Positions 51,008 through 59,152 of a stretch of DNA of 64,000 bases are shown here, piece by piece (positions within the stretch are counted from its first letter, which is position 1; every line of letters begins with the position of its first letter). Source of the DNA: Ignavibacteria bacterium (lineage in GTDB: Bacteria > Bacteroidota > Ignavibacteria > OLB7); assembly GCA_020635205.1 (NCBI GenBank), contig JACKAE010000002.1, positions 1,058,866 through 1,122,865 on the forward strand, written 5' to 3'. The position numbers and the translations under genes are program-made. The notes under the pieces were generated by a model. The model did not search any database. It worked only from the letters and a program-made list of their open reading frames with translations, and was not told where the DNA came from.

Positions 51008-52729
51008 ATGAGTTGGTTTTTTGTTGTCAGCGGCGAGGAAGAGGGGTCGAAAGATCGTACTCATCCTTTCAGTACCTCTCCACTCTTTTCACTCAGTCTT
51101 CCGGGTCTTTTCATATCCTTCGGTGGGATAGAGGAGACCTGTCTTTTCGAGTATAGCGAGGTAGAAGCCAAAGGGTGGGGTGTTGTAGGCGTTGGCATTC
51201 ACGAGAGGGGTGGAGACCGCCAAATCATGTCCAAAGAGGAGTGGCGCACTCAATTGAGTGAACCTACCTTCGATCCTTCCAAACTTGACGGACACTTCGT
51301 CGCCATCCGGTGGAAGGATGGTCTCCTCGAATTCTTTGTCGATCAGTTAGGGTTGCGAACCTTTTATTATGCGAAGAGTAAGGGAAACCTTTGCATTTCC
51401 TCTCGCCTCGACTGGATATCCACTTACACCAAGCTGAGCGACATTGATCTTCGTATGCTTGGTAGCCGTTGGCTTGCCTACAATCAGTTTACAAGAAGCT
51501 CTCCAATTCGAGGAATCGAAAGGGTTTCGCAATCAGGGTATCTATGCGTTGAAGGTGGCAGGGTAATTCGCTCTCATCATCTTCCCTTCTACCATACATT
51601 TCGGTCAGAATCTATCGCGAACGGACTCAATGTTATAGAGTCGATTGTTAGGGGGGTAAAGAAGTTCAACGCTACGCCATCGCTTGCACTTTCCGGCGGA
51701 CTTGATTCACGAATGCTGTTAGCATTGATGTTAAGGAGTACGGAGAAGGGGTGGCGAGTACACACGTTAGGTGATCCTACCCACCCAGACGTTCAGGTTG
51801 GCAGAGCAATTGCCGAGAAGCTCAACCTTGAATACCACCACATTCACCCAACATTATTTGATCCCGATGTGATGTTCGAACGGATGACATCGTATGCACT
51901 TCAGGCTCAATTGATTGAATTTGCATCCACCGCCACAAAACTTCAGTATGGAGAAGAATTGCGTAGCACTGGGCACTTTGCAATCGACGGTGGGTTTGGT
52001 GAGATAGGGAGAAGAAGTCTGTTTAAACGCTTAGCAAAATTGGGAAAGAGAGCAATCGATGCCGAAAACATTCCAAAGCTGGTAGGATTATTGCGATACG
52101 ACCGCCCCCAAATTTTTCGTCCAGAAATTCTCACCGAAATGGAGCGTGGAGTGGAGGAAGAACTGAGGAGTGTGATTGAGGAGATGCCGGCAATTCATGA
52201 AGTTGGATATGAGAACTACGTGGATATCTTCGCTCTTCGAACCCGGATCCCGAACTATGGAGGCTATGAGCAAGCCCGCGTCGATGCCGAGGTTGTGAAC
52301 CTAATGCCATTTATGCAACCCTCCTACGTGCGGGCAATGTTAAATGCTCCACTCAGCGAGAAACTTGGTGGACGATTCTACAAAAACTTTATCAGGGAGA
52401 ATGCCCCCTCACTCACAAACTTTCCTCTCGTGAAAGGGAGTGCTTCCTATCGATTTTCCCTCTCTGCAAGGTCTGCTTGGGTAGCTGGAAAAATTCAGCA
52501 GAAGATGGGGGGGGGATGGGTGAACAAGGCTCCCGACATTCTCTTTCACCACATCAAGGCACATGTTCTGGATCTGCTTCGCTCATCTGAAGTACAATCG
52601 AATCCGCTATACGATCTGAACACGATTACCCGTGCCGTTGAAGGATACTATCAGGGGAACGGGGAGTATCGTCCTCTACTTGATGGGTGGCTTACGTTTG
52701 AGTTGTGGAGAGGGGGATTCGGTAGATAG
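51008..52729 (+). CDS. Asparagine-synthase-like protein lacking the glutaminase cysteine
   Basis: A 573-residue protein with an N-terminal Ntn-like half (residues about 1-190: HFVAIRWKDGLLEFFVDQLG, RTFYYAKSKGNLCISSRLD) and a C-terminal ATP-pyrophosphatase half starting with the PP-loop SLALSGGLDSRMLLAL (about 216-231). The N-terminal Cys nucleophile of asparagine synthetase is absent (starts MSWFF). It thus cannot use glutamine as amide donor in the usual way, and may use ammonia or form another amide, as do related proteins in polysaccharide and peptide pathways. No pathway neighbours are evident. Confidence 0.83.
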   Translation: MSWFFVVSGEEEGSKDRTHPFSTSPLFSLSLPGLFISFGGIEETCLFEYSEVEAKGWGVVGVGIHERGGDRQIMSKEEWRTQLSEPTFDPSKLDGHFVAIRWKDGLLEFFVDQLGLRTFYYAKSKGNLCISSRLDWISTYTKLSDIDLRMLGSRWLAYNQFTRSSPIRGIERVSQSGYLCVEGGRVIRSHHLPFYHTFRSESIANGLNVIESIVRGVKKFNATPSLALSGGLDSRMLLALMLRSTEKGWRVHTLGDPTHPDVQVGRAIAEKLNLEYHHIHPTLFDPDVMFERMTSYALQAQLIEFASTATKLQYGEELRSTGHFAIDGGFGEIGRRSLFKRLAKLGKRAIDAENIPKLVGLLRYDRPQIFRPEILTEMERGVEEELRSVIEEMPAIHEVGYENYVDIFALRTRIPNYGGYEQARVDAEVVNLMPFMQPSYVRAMLNAPLSEKLGGRFYKNFIRENAPSLTNFPLVKGSASYRFSLSARSAWVAGKIQQKMGGGWVNKAPDILFHHIKAHVLDLLRSSEVQSNPLYDLNTITRAVEGYYQGNGEYRPLLDGWLTFELWRGGFGR

Positions 52730-52773
52730 AGAGGCCTTAAAAACTCGGGCACGACATCGATGATCTATCAAGC

Positions 52774-52835
52774 CCTTCGTGCTCTTGGTGGTGAATCTTT
52801 TCTATAAAAGAAAACCACCAAGAGCACCAAGAATA
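52774..52835. repeat. Inverted pair of CTTTGTG-type repeats
   Basis: GTGCTCTTGGTGG and CCACCAAGAGCAC form a perfect 13-bp stem around a loop near TATAAAA. It consists of copy 3 (52774-52797) and copy 4 (52814-52835, reversed) of the short repeat. It lies between converging gene ends and may work as a terminator. Confidence 0.75.
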
Positions 52836-52873
52836 GTAATGAGACAGCTTCACTCAAAACAATGAGTTTCAGT

Positions 52874-54202
52874 CTACGCTGACTCCAGTTCCTTCTTTCC
52901 TGGATCAAAGTTCTTCTTCAAATCTTGCCAGCACTTATAGTAGTCTTCTTGGCGAAGGTCGGTCTCGAGAGCAAACTTCGATGGACGTGGAACAAATCTT
53001 GTCTCGAACATAAATGCCATTGTCGAGTCGATATAATGTGGTGCAAGCTCCACGTTCGACGCCTTCTCGAATGTCTCAGTATCTGGGCCGTGCCCTGACA
53101 TACAACTGTGAAGACTGCTTCCCCCCGGAACGAAGCCATCTGCTTTTGCATCGTACTCACCAACAATCAATCCCATGAACTCATTCATGAAATTGCGGTG
53201 GAACCAAGGTGGGCGGAACGTGTTCTCGGCAACCATCCAGCGTGGCGGAAAGATGACGAAGTCACAGTTTGCAGTTCCGACGATTTCTGAGGGTGCAGTA
53301 AGCACGGTGAAGATTGAAGGGTCGGGATGATCGAAACTGACCGTATTGATTGTTTGAAACCTTGTTAGGTCATAGCGATAGGGAGCGAAATTTCCATGCC
53401 AGGCAACAACATCGAGAGGGGAGTGCCCGATCTTTGCCTCCCAGAGTCTTCCCTGGAACTTCCCAACCATCCTGAAATCACCTTCACGATCCTCGTATGC
53501 TGCAACTGGTGTCTCAAAATCACGCGGATTAGCCAACCCGTTTGCGCCAATCGGCCCGAGGTCGGGAAGCCTAAATGAAGAACCATAGTTCTCGCAGATA
53601 TAGCCTCGCGCTTTTCCGTCGGGCAGCACAACGCGGAATTTGATGCCGCGTGGAATCACTGCAATGTGGAGTGGAGGAACATCCATCACACCACACTCAG
53701 TATGAATAACGAGAGTTCCGAGTTGTGGAACAATCAACATTTCGCCATCTGCATTGTAGAAGAATCGATCTTCCATCGAGCGGTTTGCAGCGTAGAGGTG
53801 GATTGCGAGGCCAACCTGCGTACCCGGATCACCATTCCCTGCCATCGTAGTCAGGCCATCAACAAAGTCGGTTGGCTCCGAAGGAATCGGCAGGGGATTC
53901 CAACGCATCTGGCTTGGTGTTGGGGGGACTTCGTCGAACGGGCCGCTTCGCAGCAACTTCGAATCGATTTCATTAAACGGTTCGTGGATAACTGAAGGGC
54001 GAATTCGATAGAACCAATTCCGCTGGTTCTCTTTCCTCGGCGCAGTAAATGGAGTTCCGCTAATCTGCTCAGCGTAGAGTCCATATGCCACCTTCTGTGG
54101 TGAGTTCCTCCCAACAGGGAGTGCGCCCGGCAAGGCCTCCGATGCAAACTCGTTTCCAAAACCACTACTGTATAGTCGTGGTGCTCCGTTGTTACTGCTC
54201 AT
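52874..54202 (-). CDS. hmgA: Homogentisate 1,2-dioxygenase
   Basis: Iron(II) dioxygenase that opens the ring of homogentisate in tyrosine and phenylalanine breakdown. The 442-residue protein starts MSSNNGAPRLYSSGFGNEFA. The iron ligand region is VAENTFRPPWFHRNFMNEFM with His and Glu and a later HYIDS-type His; MDVPPLHIAVIPRG and HGPDTETF are typical of the family. The frame starts at 54226, but MSSNN with an upstream purine-rich stretch fits the family start. maiA and fahA are not in the window. Confidence 0.95.
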   Translation of the reverse strand: MSSNNGAPRLYSSGFGNEFASEALPGALPVGRNSPQKVAYGLYAEQISGTPFTAPRKENQRNWFYRIRPSVIHEPFNEIDSKLLRSGPFDEVPPTPSQMRWNPLPIPSEPTDFVDGLTTMAGNGDPGTQVGLAIHLYAANRSMEDRFFYNADGEMLIVPQLGTLVIHTECGVMDVPPLHIAVIPRGIKFRVVLPDGKARGYICENYGSSFRLPDLGPIGANGLANPRDFETPVAAYEDREGDFRMVGKFQGRLWEAKIGHSPLDVVAWHGNFAPYRYDLTRFQTINTVSFDHPDPSIFTVLTAPSEIVGTANCDFVIFPPRWMVAENTFRPPWFHRNFMNEFMGLIVGEYDAKADGFVPGGSSLHSCMSGHGPDTETFEKASNVELAPHYIDSTMAFMFETRFVPRPSKFALETDLRQEDYYKCWQDLKKNFDPGKKELESA

Positions 54203-54435
54203 GATCGTATCTCTTTGAATAGTCAACCAACAAAAAATTCTGCTTGAAATATATGAAATGCACCACTCATGAAATTGCTTTGTAAAGTTTTGGAAACCTA
54301 CAACCTACAGTGCTCGGCAAAATGAGCAAAGTGGTCTCCCCCAAATGATCCTTGAATAATTTAGGCAACTACTACCTCATGTTAAACACCCCGATTCACT
54401 CGGGATAGTCTGGGGTCTTTGCAGATATAGAGCTG

Positions 54436-54483
54436 TCAGATCAGATGTGATAGGAACTCCCATTAACCCTCGACTTCCAGTCA
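54436..54483 (-). repeat. Dispersed 48-bp repeat, copy 2
   Basis: Reverse complement of 10603-10650 with shared CAGATGTGATAGGAACT and CCCTCGAC. The surrounding sequence lacks the GGACTTACG ends found around copy 1. Confidence 0.6.
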
Positions 54484-54657
54484 GGGGAGATCGGTATCCT
54501 CGATCCCAGCTCCCCATACTCACTCTGAGAAGAACAGGTTGATCGGATGATACTTGGAAGAGGGGCTGGGGGTGAGGGCTACCCGAGATTTCCCACACAA
54601 CTCAATAACTCTATCAGACATGAGTTGATTCCTCTATAAGTTCAAGCCACTTCATTG

Positions 54658-54696
54658 AAAAAGCAAGAGGAACCAACGTCGTTGGTTCCTCTTGTT
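54658..54696 (-). terminator. Intrinsic terminator after T9SS cargo gene
   Basis: Near-perfect palindrome CAAGAGGAACCAACG (54664-54678) and CGTTGGTTCCTCTTG (54680-54694), followed on the minus strand by CTTTTTC. It ends the 54767-57010 transcript. Confidence 0.88.
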
Positions 54697-54766
54697 GTGT
54701 GATGTGAATGAGAGAATGATTAGCTGAGAGTTGTAATCTCTTGGAAGATTCTGATTGCAATCCCTC

Positions 54767-57010
54767 TTATTGAACGATAACCCGAGCCGTCTCTTTCCAC
54801 GAACCACTCTGAATGGTGCAGAAGTATGTGCCTGCTGGTAACCCTGATGCGTCCCAGTCGAGAGCATGATACCCAGCCCCCATTTCACCACTGAAGAGAA
54901 GAGCAACACTCTGTCCGAGCGCATTTGTGATTTCAACTCGAGTATTTCCACCCTCACCGAGTGTGAAGGTAAACCTGCCCTTCGCCTGAATTGGATTCGG
55001 TTCGACTTGATCGAAACGATACTGAACGTTCGAAGTACTCCCCACCGATGAGGTTATCCCCACATGCTCAAACTCTACGGTCTCTTCACTACCAGTTCTA
55101 TCAGTAATCAGCAGAAGTGCTTCGGAGTTTTTGCTCGGGTCAACCGGATATACTCTCACCAGTGCTTCGGTTTTGCCGATTAGGTCGAGAGGATCGGTTG
55201 GGTCAAGAAGTTCAAACTCTGCGTTTACGCTTTCTGGGTGAAGGGAGATGGAGCGAAGTCCCGGCAGTTCACTATCAACACCATCTGGACTTTCTTGGCG
55301 GATGCTAACTCTGAGGATTCTTCCTTTCTCGCCGTTCCCTGGCTCCTCGTCGATGACGTCGAAGAAAGAAGGTCTTCCCAACCAACGCCGGAGTGGGGTG
55401 AGGGGATAGCCGTAGGCTCTCGCTAAATTTTCTTCATACTCGGAAGGGTGGAGATTTGATGTAGAGTTCCCCTTGCCATCAAACATTGGGCTGTTCGGAC
55501 GATAGAGTTCATATCCAGATAGTTGCCCGTAGAGATTTCCAGCAAATGTCGCTCGGTTGTCCCCTTCGATTCGGTAGGTGAGTCCTTGGTTGATAACTAT
55601 TCGTCCCCAGACAAGACTTGTTCCGGGTATTTTTCGGTTGAGTGGGAAGAGTTGTCGAGAACTATTTTCTTGACGGAAGTAGATGTTGAATTGGTCGTTT
55701 GTATCCGCTACAATGTTCAGGTAGTGAAGCATACCACTTAGTGAGCTTGGCGCTTTACAAACAGCTTGAGATGTCCACTGTTCACGTGGCGTCATTTCCG
55801 ACATATATGAACTCCACGACTTATAGCTTGCACCGATAAAATTTCCTGATCCAGTAGTACCATTGAATTTCATGAAACTTGCTGGATAGAGCATCCCCTG
55901 TGAGGGTTGGTCGGTTCTAAACATTCGGGCTTCGCTTACGTTGAACTCTTGTGTGTAGGTTCCGCCATTCTGTAGTCTGAATGTGCTTCCACCCCCAGTA
56001 CTGTCGACAACGATCCCATTTGTTCTTCCGGGAGAAGTGCCAAAGATGCGGGCAAACTCAGCCTCCCGATTTGTTTCTAAAGAACCTTCGAGCATTCGCA
56101 CATCGTCCAAAGCAGGGAGAAAGACAAACTCAGTTCCATGCTGTTCAACAGGCGCGAGTGATTCCACCATCATGTTTTTTACTGAGTTCTTTAGCAGGCC
56201 GATCGGTTGATCGATAACAGCAGCGCGGGTGTTCCCCGTTGTGACGCCGATAAGTTTGTTAGAGACGATTTTCGTTCCGGCAAGGTCGTCACCAAAGGTA
56301 GATGTGGTGTCAGTTGTGCTGACTACTGTGTAGGCTTCTCCAGCATCTAAGGCGATTGTGAAGGGTGCGCCAGCCGAGCCATTTACGATATCAGCATTTG
56401 GGGTGACAACTACGTGTGTATTGTTGAAGGCAGCAGTGATAATAATCTGCGACGGTGCGCCAACAGTGCTCTGCCCATAGTTATTCTCACCGACTGGAAT
56501 TTCGTCCTTAACGATTTCTGATGAAATGGTCGCTGCGTAATATTCCTTCCCCCACGCTTCAACAGGGAGTGGAACCCACCCCTCAGTGCCGAAGTTCGTG
56601 GTCATATAGCAGGTGACGTAAATAGGACGAAGAGACAAAACTCGGAACACATTATTCGAAGGATTAGAGCCTCTCCCAACAAATTGCCATCCGTTCATCG
56701 GGAGTGTGATCTCACTCATTTTTCCTCCCGGCAGAGTATATGCCGTAGTTCCACTTCCATCACCTAAGTTGGTTATCCAAACTGGTGTTGTCGCATCACT
56801 GTAGATCATCAGTGTGATACTCTCAGGTCCCCTGGAAGGGAATCGTACATCTTGTAGGTTCTTCAGAGGTTCTGGGTACGGAATCAAGTAGATATGTCCC
56901 GTTGCAGTTGAGGGGAGGCGAGGCTGATTCCACTGCTGCTGGCTCCAGGTTAGTGTGGGGATCAAGGAGAGGGCGAGAGAGAAAAGTATGTAGCGAAAAA
57001 TCTTGTTCAT
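54767..57010 (-). CDS. Secreted T9SS cargo protein with IgGFc-binding-like domain
   Basis: A 747-residue protein. Residues 1-24 are a signal peptide (ends LTWSQ). Residues about 30-430 fit the IgGFc-binding N-terminal family (EYYAATISSEIV ... SQIIITAAFNNTHVVVTPN ... FVFLPALDDV), extracellular adhesin-type beta-sandwiches. The last 80 residues are a T9SS sorting domain (FDQVEPNPIQAKGRFTFTLG, RVEITNALGQSVALLFSGEM, LPAGTYFCTIQSGSWKETA). The next upstream gene ends 102 bases away on the same strand, so it may be cotranscribed with the OmpA-type gene. Confidence 0.9.
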   Translation of the reverse strand: MNKIFRYILFSLALSLIPTLTWSQQQWNQPRLPSTATGHIYLIPYPEPLKNLQDVRFPSRGPESITLMIYSDATTPVWITNLGDGSGTTAYTLPGGKMSEITLPMNGWQFVGRGSNPSNNVFRVLSLRPIYVTCYMTTNFGTEGWVPLPVEAWGKEYYAATISSEIVKDEIPVGENNYGQSTVGAPSQIIITAAFNNTHVVVTPNADIVNGSAGAPFTIALDAGEAYTVVSTTDTTSTFGDDLAGTKIVSNKLIGVTTGNTRAAVIDQPIGLLKNSVKNMMVESLAPVEQHGTEFVFLPALDDVRMLEGSLETNREAEFARIFGTSPGRTNGIVVDSTGGGSTFRLQNGGTYTQEFNVSEARMFRTDQPSQGMLYPASFMKFNGTTGSGNFIGASYKSWSSYMSEMTPREQWTSQAVCKAPSSLSGMLHYLNIVADTNDQFNIYFRQENSSRQLFPLNRKIPGTSLVWGRIVINQGLTYRIEGDNRATFAGNLYGQLSGYELYRPNSPMFDGKGNSTSNLHPSEYEENLARAYGYPLTPLRRWLGRPSFFDVIDEEPGNGEKGRILRVSIRQESPDGVDSELPGLRSISLHPESVNAEFELLDPTDPLDLIGKTEALVRVYPVDPSKNSEALLLITDRTGSEETVEFEHVGITSSVGSTSNVQYRFDQVEPNPIQAKGRFTFTLGEGGNTRVEITNALGQSVALLFSGEMGAGYHALDWDASGLPAGTYFCTIQSGSWKETARVIVQ

Positions 57011-57112
57011 AGTTTTGTTGATGTTGAGTTCAAGGTTGATGGATGACCGGTCTGTAATGATAACACGTGAGGGCTACCTGAACTCACACTGGAAAGTTGC
57101 TGGAAGGCTTTT

Positions 57113-59152
57113 TTATGGGGTTTTCCTTTCGTCGATATCGAGATCAATCTGAACCCGAACGCTCCGAGAGAGTACTCTCCCTTCTGGGAGAGCATTATCG
57201 AAGTATAGCGTATCCATTCCTGCCCCTGTCGCTTTTATCTCGACTGAGTCGATTCCATTTCTCGTGAGGTAATCACTAATCCAGTCGGCAACTCTCTCGG
57301 CTCTTCTCTGTGAAAGCTCAAGGTTGTGCTCTTCGGTTCCCGTTCTGTCCGTGAAACCGGTGATTGTCACCAAGCCTTCAGGTTCAATAAATTCCATGAT
57401 TCGTTCAAGTTCTTTTCGCTGTGCTTCGGTTAGCAAATCGGAGTCGTATCCAAAACCGAGCAGCCAAGAAGACCTGCGAACGTGGTCGATATGAACTTCA
57501 AGGTCGTCGTCAACAGTGGCGAGTTCTTTCTCTAAAATCAGCGGGATCGTATCGTAGGCAACTGTTGTTCTACCGAGCGAATCGGTGACTTTGATGCTTG
57601 CAACGATTGGGGCAATAGATGTATCGCCACGCTTTTGCTCGATTCGCCACTGAAAGCCCGGGGAAACTCCTCCCTCTTCATCTTCTCTGGAGTAGCTCGC
57701 CATCAGGTTGCCATTTTGCGTCACTCGCATCTCCCAATCTTGAACTCCTGCTGGAGAAGAGAAATCTGGAATAACGCGGATCAATGGAGGAGAAAAATCT
57801 CGTTCTATCGACTCTACAATCAGTGGTGCTGTGAGGAGTGAATCTTCTGACCCAACTTCAAGTCGTCTGTTCTCCTCTCTTCCTTCGCTCTTTCGCTCAT
57901 CCGAGCGAGTAGAAGTAGAATTATGAACTTCGACGTGATCTGGACGAATGCCGTTGGCAGATAGAAGCGTGCGGAACGATTCGACCCGTCTCTCAACAAT
58001 AGTGCTCGGTTCCTCAGTTGAAGCTGAGCCACTCAACGTGAGTTTGCTCTCGGGGCGATTCTTTAATCTCTTGATGAGAATTTGTGGTAGGTGGTGGTAT
58101 GCGTCAATAATAGACCATTCGTGCTCGCCGCTTTCATCGTTATCGTTCAAATCAGTGCGATAACGATTCGGCAATTCACTCTTTCCTTCGGGATAAAAAA
58201 GCCATCCCAACAGTGGAAGTTGTCGTCTGTGCAGAACTTCCTGTGTGCTGATCTGAGAAACATCACTCTCATTTCCGTCGGCATCAATACCGATGATTGC
58301 AATGGAGGCAACAATGTCTGGTATCAGCGGAGCCGGTGGTGGAGCTGGTTCATCTGAAGGGAGGAGTGGAGGAGGTGGAGGGGGAGTGAAGTCGAAGAGG
58401 AGTGCAAGGCTTCCAGATGCACGAAGCGAACTCCACGAGAGTTCTTTCGCAGGGGAGAGTAGGTCCCCCTGCAAGCGAAGAGTTGGAACGATAACCAGTG
58501 AACGATTCAGGGGAGTAGCGTACGAGAATCCTAACGATCCACCAAGCCTGTAATCTCGTCCGCTAAGGCTAATGCCACCTTCCATATCGTGCGTTCCTTG
58601 CCCATCGTCAAAGCGAGTCTCGCCAGGTCCGAAAACGTTGTCAGTCTGGCGAAAAGTTGAAGAGAGAAGGTAGCCGAACGATGGACCAGCTTCAAAGGAA
58701 AAGCTCTTTGTCCATTCGTAGCGAAACAAGATGTCGAGAGAAACAGATTGGAAGTCTGCGTCGAGCAAGAAGGCGCGATCGATAGTGACAAGCGTTGATG
58801 TAGCCGAGTCGAACGTCCGTTGTGGGTCAACTGGATCCCCCCGAAATTGCTGGCTTGTTGTGGCATATCCAAGGCGAAAAGCCATGCCGACTTTTGAGGA
58901 GAAGAGTGATGGGAATGCACCATAGCCACCCACTCCGAGACTAAATGTCTTTCCGACGTTTGCAAAGGTTCCACAGCCGGGGGAGAGAGCATAGACTGGA
59001 ATGGAAGTTCCCGCAACTATCACCCCTCCTCCTACTTCGGTAAAAGGACCGACCAATAACTGCGTTTGCTCCTGCGCGAAAGTGGGAAGGGAGGAGAGCA
59101 GAAGCATTCCGAAGAAAAAGGTGCGGGTGACGATATGGGCAGAAAGCATCAT
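57113..59152 (-). CDS. OmpA-family outer-membrane protein
   Basis: A 679-residue protein with a signal peptide (residues 1-26, cleavage after TFAQ) and an N-terminal barrel-like region to about residue 255. A proline-rich stretch follows (TPPPPPPLLPSDEPAPPPAP). The C-terminal OmpA/MotB peptidoglycan-binding domain lies at about 575-670 (VTITGFTDRTGTEEHNLELS, QRRAERVADWISDYL, SRSVRVQIDLDI). Residues about 340-435 look like a second, weaker OmpA-like block (SKLTLSGSASTEE ... LLSANGIRPDHVEVHNSTST). The start overlaps the preceding stop by four bases (ATGA). Confidence 0.85.
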   Translation of the reverse strand: MMLSAHIVTRTFFFGMLLLSSLPTFAQEQTQLLVGPFTEVGGGVIVAGTSIPVYALSPGCGTFANVGKTFSLGVGGYGAFPSLFSSKVGMAFRLGYATTSQQFRGDPVDPQRTFDSATSTLVTIDRAFLLDADFQSVSLDILFRYEWTKSFSFEAGPSFGYLLSSTFRQTDNVFGPGETRFDDGQGTHDMEGGISLSGRDYRLGGSLGFSYATPLNRSLVIVPTLRLQGDLLSPAKELSWSSLRASGSLALLFDFTPPPPPPLLPSDEPAPPPAPLIPDIVASIAIIGIDADGNESDVSQISTQEVLHRRQLPLLGWLFYPEGKSELPNRYRTDLNDNDESGEHEWSIIDAYHHLPQILIKRLKNRPESKLTLSGSASTEEPSTIVERRVESFRTLLSANGIRPDHVEVHNSTSTRSDERKSEGREENRRLEVGSEDSLLTAPLIVESIERDFSPPLIRVIPDFSSPAGVQDWEMRVTQNGNLMASYSREDEEGGVSPGFQWRIEQKRGDTSIAPIVASIKVTDSLGRTTVAYDTIPLILEKELATVDDDLEVHIDHVRRSSWLLGFGYDSDLLTEAQRKELERIMEFIEPEGLVTITGFTDRTGTEEHNLELSQRRAERVADWISDYLTRNGIDSVEIKATGAGMDTLYFDNALPEGRVLSRSVRVQIDLDIDERKTP

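Larger units (their letters stand above)
54203..54766. other. Intergenic region with a dispersed repeat
   Basis: It holds the second copy of the 48-bp repeat (54436-54483) and a terminator near 54664. No gene or RNA was recognised; the frame at 54377-54598 is a repeat artefact. Confidence 0.6.
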
